Shown: one piece after another, positions 60,713-64,000 of the stretch
Layout of the letters: each line of letters begins with the position of its first letter
How positions within the stretch are numbered: the first letter of the stretch is position 1
DNA from: Comamonas sp. SCN 65-56
Lineage (GTDB): Bacteria; Pseudomonadota; Gammaproteobacteria; Burkholderiales; Burkholderiaceae_C
Direction of reading: 5' to 3'
Assembly (NCBI RefSeq): GCF_001724135.1
Contig: NZ_MEDS01000004.1
Coordinates: forward strand, 62,001 to 126,000
DNA length: 64,000 nt
Position numbers and translations under genes: made by a program
Notes under the pieces: generated by a model
Told to the model about the DNA's origin: nothing
The model's input: the letters and a program-made list of their open reading frames with translations, nothing else
The model's database searches: none

Positions 60713-61197
60713 GGTGTGCCGCCGCTCTTGACCGGGCCGGTCAGGTCCACCAGCACATGCAGCAAAAAGATGGCCGCCGAGATCGGCAGCACCGAAATCG
60801 GCAGCGACATCGGCATTTGCACTGCTGAAGACGTCTGATCCCAGGCCTTGAGCGTGTAGCCCACGCCAAACCAGGTGATGAGGCCAAAGCAGGCGAGGGT
60901 CAGCAGTTGCAGCAGCCGCGTGATTGCATGCTCCACCTGCGGGCCGAACTTCGCGCCCAGGCCCGCCAGCCCGATGAACTCGGCACGCTTGTAGGCCACC
61001 GTGGCCCCGAGAAAGCTGGTGGCCACCAGCAAGTAGCGCCCGACTTCCTCGGACCAGCTCAGCGAGTTGCCCATGTAGCGCGCCACGACCTGCGCGAACA
61101 GGATCAGCGAGAACGCCACGCCTATGGCGAGCAGCGCCCACTCAACGACGCGGTTCACGCGGTCGCTGGCGGCACCCAGCAGCTGGTGCAGCGTCAT
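60709..61197 (-). CDS. dctQ: TRAP transporter small permease DctQ
   Basis: 162-residue four-helix membrane subunit. Helices at about 18-38, 52-70, 90-110 and 132-150. The DctQ marker SLSWSEEVGRYLLV is present (about 43-56). It follows the binding-protein gene after 31 bases and overlaps dctM by four bases. Confidence 0.9.
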   Translation of the reverse strand: MTLHQLLGAASDRVNRVVEWALLAIGVAFSLILFAQVVARYMGNSLSWSEEVGRYLLVATSFLGATVAYKRAEFIGLAGLGAKFGPQVEHAITRLLQLLTLACFGLITWFGVGYTLKAWDQTSSAVQMPMSLPISVLPISAAIFLLHVLVDLTGPVKSGGTP

Positions 61198-61228
61198 GCG
61201 TGAACGGCAGTGGCTTGGGGCCGATGGC

Positions 61229-62212
61229 TCACTTTTCGCTCTTGCGGATTTCTTCGACGATCTTCTTGGTGTCGCCAGTCAGCGACGCGTACACCGGTTC
61301 GGTCTTGGCACGGAAGGCGGCGTAGTCGGGGTTGGTGACGACCTGCACGCCAGCGGCTTGCAGCGCGGCGAGCTCCTTGGCTTCGTTGCTGCGCACGTGG
61401 TTGCGCCCGAACGCCGAGGCCTGCGCGGCGGCGTCCATGAAGGCCTTCTGGTCGGCCGCGGGCAGTTTGTCGAAGAAGGGTTTGCTGCCGACGAACACCA
61501 GCGCGGAATAGACGTGGCGCGTCAGCGTCAGGTACTTTTGCCCCACTTCGCTCAACTTGGCCGCCGAGATCACCGAGATCGGGTTCTCCTGCCCGTCCAG
61601 CACGCCCTGCTGCAGCTGCGTGGTGATGGGCCAGGCCATGGGCGTGGGGTTGGCTCCTATGCCGCGCCAGATCGCCAGGTGCGTGGGCGATTCCATGGTG
61701 CGGATCTTCAGGCCCTTGACGTCGGCCGGCTCCTTGACCGCGTGCTTGGAGTTGGTGAGATTGCGAAAGCCGTTGTCGAGGAAATGCATGCCCACCATGC
61801 CTGCATTGCCAAAGCGCTTGAGCAGGTCTTGCCCGATCGGGCCATCGAGCACTTTGTCGGTCTGCTCGTAGGAGCTGAAGAGGAAGGGCATCTCGATCGC
61901 CTTGACCTCGGGCACGAAGGCCTCGACCGGCCCGGTGGTGCACACGCACATCTGCACCGTGCCCAGCTGCAGCTGCTGCAGCACCTGGGTCTCGCTGCCC
62001 AGAGCGCCGGAGTGGTGAATGATCACGTCGTATTTGCCGGGCAGCTCCTTGTCGAGCACTTCCTTGAATTTTTGCGCCGACAGCGTGTGCACGAAGGAGG
62101 GCGCGGTGACGATGCCGATGTTCACCTGCGTGGGCGCGGCCATGGCGGCAGCGCTCCATGCCAGACCGGCGGCGCAGGCGAGCTCCGTCCATGTGCGTGC
62201 AAAGAGATTCAT
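61229..62212 (-). CDS. dctP: TRAP transporter solute-binding protein DctP
   Basis: 327-residue periplasmic protein. Signal peptide about 1-25 (AAAMAA). GLKIRTMESPTHLAIWRGIGANPTPM is the ligand-binding region (about 168-193, in two parts), with the conserved Arg of ADVKGLKIRTM. QLQQGVLDGQENPI is a family motif. It captures a carboxylate and passes it to DctQM encoded downstream on the same strand. In contrast to the DctP-like protein at 29711, this one has a complete TRAP partner set. Confidence 0.92.
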   Translation of the reverse strand: MNLFARTWTELACAAGLAWSAAAMAAPTQVNIGIVTAPSFVHTLSAQKFKEVLDKELPGKYDVIIHHSGALGSETQVLQQLQLGTVQMCVCTTGPVEAFVPEVKAIEMPFLFSSYEQTDKVLDGPIGQDLLKRFGNAGMVGMHFLDNGFRNLTNSKHAVKEPADVKGLKIRTMESPTHLAIWRGIGANPTPMAWPITTQLQQGVLDGQENPISVISAAKLSEVGQKYLTLTRHVYSALVFVGSKPFFDKLPAADQKAFMDAAAQASAFGRNHVRSNEAKELAALQAAGVQVVTNPDYAAFRAKTEPVYASLTGDTKKIVEEIRKSEK

Positions 62213-62353
62213 TTTTTGGCTCCTGGTGGGGTGGATCGGCTCACGCAGTCGGCCACGAAGAAGGTCGGCGGTGGGCTAAAAGATGCTAGCAGAAAGTGGG
62301 GTGTGTGCCGGGATTGCTTGTCCGGTGTTTCAGCGTGGTTTTTGCGTGCCGGT

Positions 62354-63421
62354 TCATTCAGGGAAGAGGCCGTCCGCAGCGCCAGGCGCCTGCAACCCCA
62401 GATGCCGCCAGGCTGCGAGCGTGGCCACCCGCCCGCGCGGTGTGCGCTGCAAAAAGCCCTGCTGGATCAGGTAGGGCTCGATCACGTCTTCGATGGTGCC
62501 GGCTTCCTCGCCGATGTTGGCCGCAATGGTGTCCAGCCCCACCGGCCCGCCATCAAAGCGCTGCACCACGGCTTCGAGCAGCTTGCGGTCCATCACGTCA
62601 AAGCCCTGCGGATCGACGTCGAGCATGGCCAGCGCGCGGCGCGCGATGTCGAGCGTGATGCGCCCGTCCCCCTTCACGTCGGCGTAGTCGCGCACGCGGC
62701 GCAAGAGGCGGTTGGCGATGCGTGGCGTGCCGCGCGAGCGCCGGGCGATCTCGTGGCTGGCGTCGGGGTCTATCGGCGCGTTCATCAGGCCGCTGGAGCG
62801 CGTGACGATCAGCGTCAGCTCCTGCGGCGTGTAGAACTCCAGCCGCGCGACGATGCCGAAGCGGTCGCGCAGCGGATTGGTGAGCATGCCCGCGCGCGTG
62901 GTGGCGCCCACCAGCGTGAAGGGCTGCAGGTCGAGCTTGATCGAGCGCGCCGCCGGCCCCTCGCCGATCATGATGTCGATCTGGTAGTCCTCCAGCGCCG
63001 GGTAGAGGATTTCCTCGACCACCGGCGAGAGGCGATGGATCTCGTCGATGAACAGAACGTCGTTCTTTTCGAGGTTGGTAAGCAGCGCCGCCAAGTCCTT
63101 GGGCTTTTCCAGCACGGGGCCGCTGGTCTGGCGCAGCTGCACGCCGAGCTCGGTGGCGATGATGTGGCTGAGCGTCGTCTTGCCCAGGCCCGGCGGGCCG
63201 AAGAGCAGCACGTGGTCCAGCGCCTCGCCGCGCTTCCTGGCCGCGCCGATGAAGATCTCGAGCTGCTCGCGCGCCTTGGCCTGGCCCACGTATTCATCGA
63301 GCAGCTTGGGGCGCAGCGCGCGCTCCAGAGCCTCCTCCTGTGGCGATGCGGCCCCCGCCGAAATTACGCGGGCATGGGTGCTTGCAGGCGGTGCTGCGAA
63401 ATCGTCGGTGTGGATGCTCAT
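62354..63421 (-). CDS. ruvB: Holliday junction branch-migration ATPase RuvB
   Basis: 355-residue AAA+ motor that drives branch migration with RuvA. Walker [11 protein letters not shown] (about 75-84), Walker [12 protein letters not shown] (about 123-133), sensor 1 GATTRAG and sensor 2 [14 protein letters not shown] are intact. The C-terminal winged helix ends with [12 protein letters not shown]. Length is normal for betaproteobacteria. No ruvA or ruvC lies next to it in the window. GAGCC precedes the ATG weakly. Confidence 0.97.
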   Translation of the reverse strand: MSIHTDDFAAPPASTHARVISAGAASPQEEALERALRPKLLDEYVGQAKAREQLEIFIGAARKRGEALDHVLLFGPPGLGKTTLSHIIATELGVQLRQTSGPVLEKPKDLAALLTNLEKNDVLFIDEIHRLSPVVEEILYPALEDYQIDIMIGEGPAARSIKLDLQPFTLVGATTRAGMLTNPLRDRFGIVARLEFYTPQELTLIVTRSSGLMNAPIDPDASHEIARRSRGTPRIANRLLRRVRDYADVKGDGRITLDIARRALAMLDVDPQGFDVMDRKLLEAVVQRFDGGPVGLDTIAANIGEEAGTIEDVIEPYLIQQGFLQRTPRGRVATLAAWRHLGLQAPGAADGLFPE

Positions 63422-63434
63422 GAGGGTGGCTCTT

Positions 63435-64000
63435 TCAGGGGTTGAGCCAAGATTGCAGGCCGTTGGCGTAGTTCACGTCGAAGCGAGCGAAATAGTCGGT
63501 GCCGTTGGGCGCACTGCAACTGGAAGTGCCGCCAAACAGCTGCCCTACCAGATAGCGGCGCGCGCCTATTGCGGTGAAGGCACCGGAGCCGCTGCTGCCG
63601 GGTTCAACGACGCCTTGCTGCCAGCGCACCGAATAAAAGCGTGCAAGGCTGCGGTCCTCGTTCACGCACAGGTTGCTGGTGCAGTTGCTGTAGCCGGTCA
63701 CGGTGCCGAGGCTGACGCGCTGCAGGTCTCCCTCGGGGTGATGCACATCCGAAATCGCCGTGCCGGCGATGACGTTGGCGCCGAAATACGAACCGGCGTA
63801 GACCACGCCCACGGGCGGCATGTCGTTCAGGCGCAGCAGTGTGGTGTCGGTGCCGGGGTTGGTGTATAGCACTGTCGCACCGCCGGTGCGCTGTGCCCGT
63901 TCGGCGGTGGGTGTGGAGCTGCCGCAGGCGCTGGCGCGCAGCAGCCAGTCGGTCGTGAGTGTGGCAGCTGCCGCCTGGTCTGCGATGCAGTGGCGGGCCG
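63435..64000 (-). CDS. Trypsin-like serine protease, 5' end outside window
   Basis: C-terminal part of a chymotrypsin-fold serine protease, open to the window edge (at least 188 codons). Catalytic His is seen in ARHCIAD just inside the end, Asp in NPGTDTTLL (about 63840-63870), and Ser in GSSGSGAF (near 63582). Cysteine pairs suggest an exported enzyme with disulfides. The family includes lysyl-endopeptidase-like and general secreted proteases; substrate unknown. The frame continues upstream of the first GTG, which is therefore internal. It lies 13 bases before ruvB's start on the same strand. Confidence 0.82.
   Translation of the reverse strand, partial: ARHCIADQAAAATLTTDWLLRASACGSSTPTAERAQRTGGATVLYTNPGTDTTLLRLNDMPPVGVVYAGSYFGANVIAGTAISDVHHPEGDLQRVSLGTVTGYSNCTSNLCVNEDRSLARFYSVRWQQGVVEPGSSGSGAFTAIGARRYLVGQLFGGTSSCSAPNGTDYFARFDVNYANGLQSWLNP

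Overview
The window reads as one contiguous, GC-rich, densely coded stretch of a betaproteobacterial chromosome. The best fit is Burkholderiales, probably family Comamonadaceae. This rests on gene content (PhaM-type granule protein, rpfE-type gene next to recJ, Liv-type transporter genes around an acyl-CoA ligase, CHASE2 kinase with a LysM-FecR protein) and on short hairpin repeats of a kind I associate with that family. The genus cannot be fixed from sequence alone. I found no rRNA, tRNA, CRISPR array, transposase or phage gene. No gap between genes exceeds about 250 bases.

Layout: (1) 1-2.1 kb, + strand: end of a zinc alcohol dehydrogenase and an ADP-ribosylglycohydrolase-like protein. (2) 2.1-9 kb, - strand: branched-chain amino acid type ABC transporter livG-ligase-livH-livM-livK-livF, with a long-chain acyl-CoA ligase inside. 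(3) 9-15 kb, - strand: response regulator, DUF808 membrane protein, LysM-FecR envelope protein and CHASE2 histidine kinase. (4) 15-21.3 kb, - strand: housekeeping run rpfE-like, recJ, PHP phosphoesterase, YciO/TsaC, M50 protease, trpS. (5) 21.4-23.3 kb, +: lipoprotein release lolC-lolD. (6) 23.3-28 kb: XylR/DmpR-type sigma-54 activator divergent from a VanB/VanA-like Rieske oxygenase pair, with a textbook enhancer, IHF and -24/-12 layout, then an AhpD/CMD protein. (7) 28-35 kb, +: SDR, TatD, a DctP-like periplasmic protein coupled to a GGDEF-EAL protein, and a 3-oxoacid CoA-transferase pair ending in a clear terminator.

(8) 35-45.3 kb: catabolic operon on the - strand (reductase, Rieske alpha and beta, CoA ligase, thiolase-like protein, DUF35-SDR fusion, cyclase, SDR, ABC binding protein), read away from a divergent MarR regulator. 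It looks like oxidation of an aromatic or related acid followed by CoA activation and side-chain shortening by a thiolase/DUF35/SDR module resembling benzylsuccinate BbsABCD. (9) 45.5-53.8 kb, +: AMP nucleosidase, a NodI/NodJ-type exporter, 3-hydroxyacyl-CoA dehydrogenase, hemerythrin-like protein, tyrosine phosphatase-like protein, PhaM-like protein, and a fatty-acid-hydroxylase/YhhN fusion. (10) 53.9-59.4 kb: phytanoyl-CoA dioxygenase-like enzyme, two orphan ABC binding proteins and a lone Rieske oxygenase, divergent from a LysR regulator; part of this has visibly lower GC. (11) 59.4-64 kb, - strand: TRAP transporter dctPQM, ruvB, and the end of a trypsin-like protease running off the window.

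Overall, housekeeping blocks alternate with accessory catabolic cassettes, each with its own regulator (NtrC type, MarR, LysR) and uptake proteins. The most unusual items are the DUF35/degenerate-SDR fusion beside a thiolase lacking its catalytic Cys and His, the hydroxylase-YhhN fusion, the DctP/GGDEF-EAL pair, an ADP-ribosylglycohydrolase-like protein without metal-binding motifs, and a roughly 164-base palindromic element after the marR gene.
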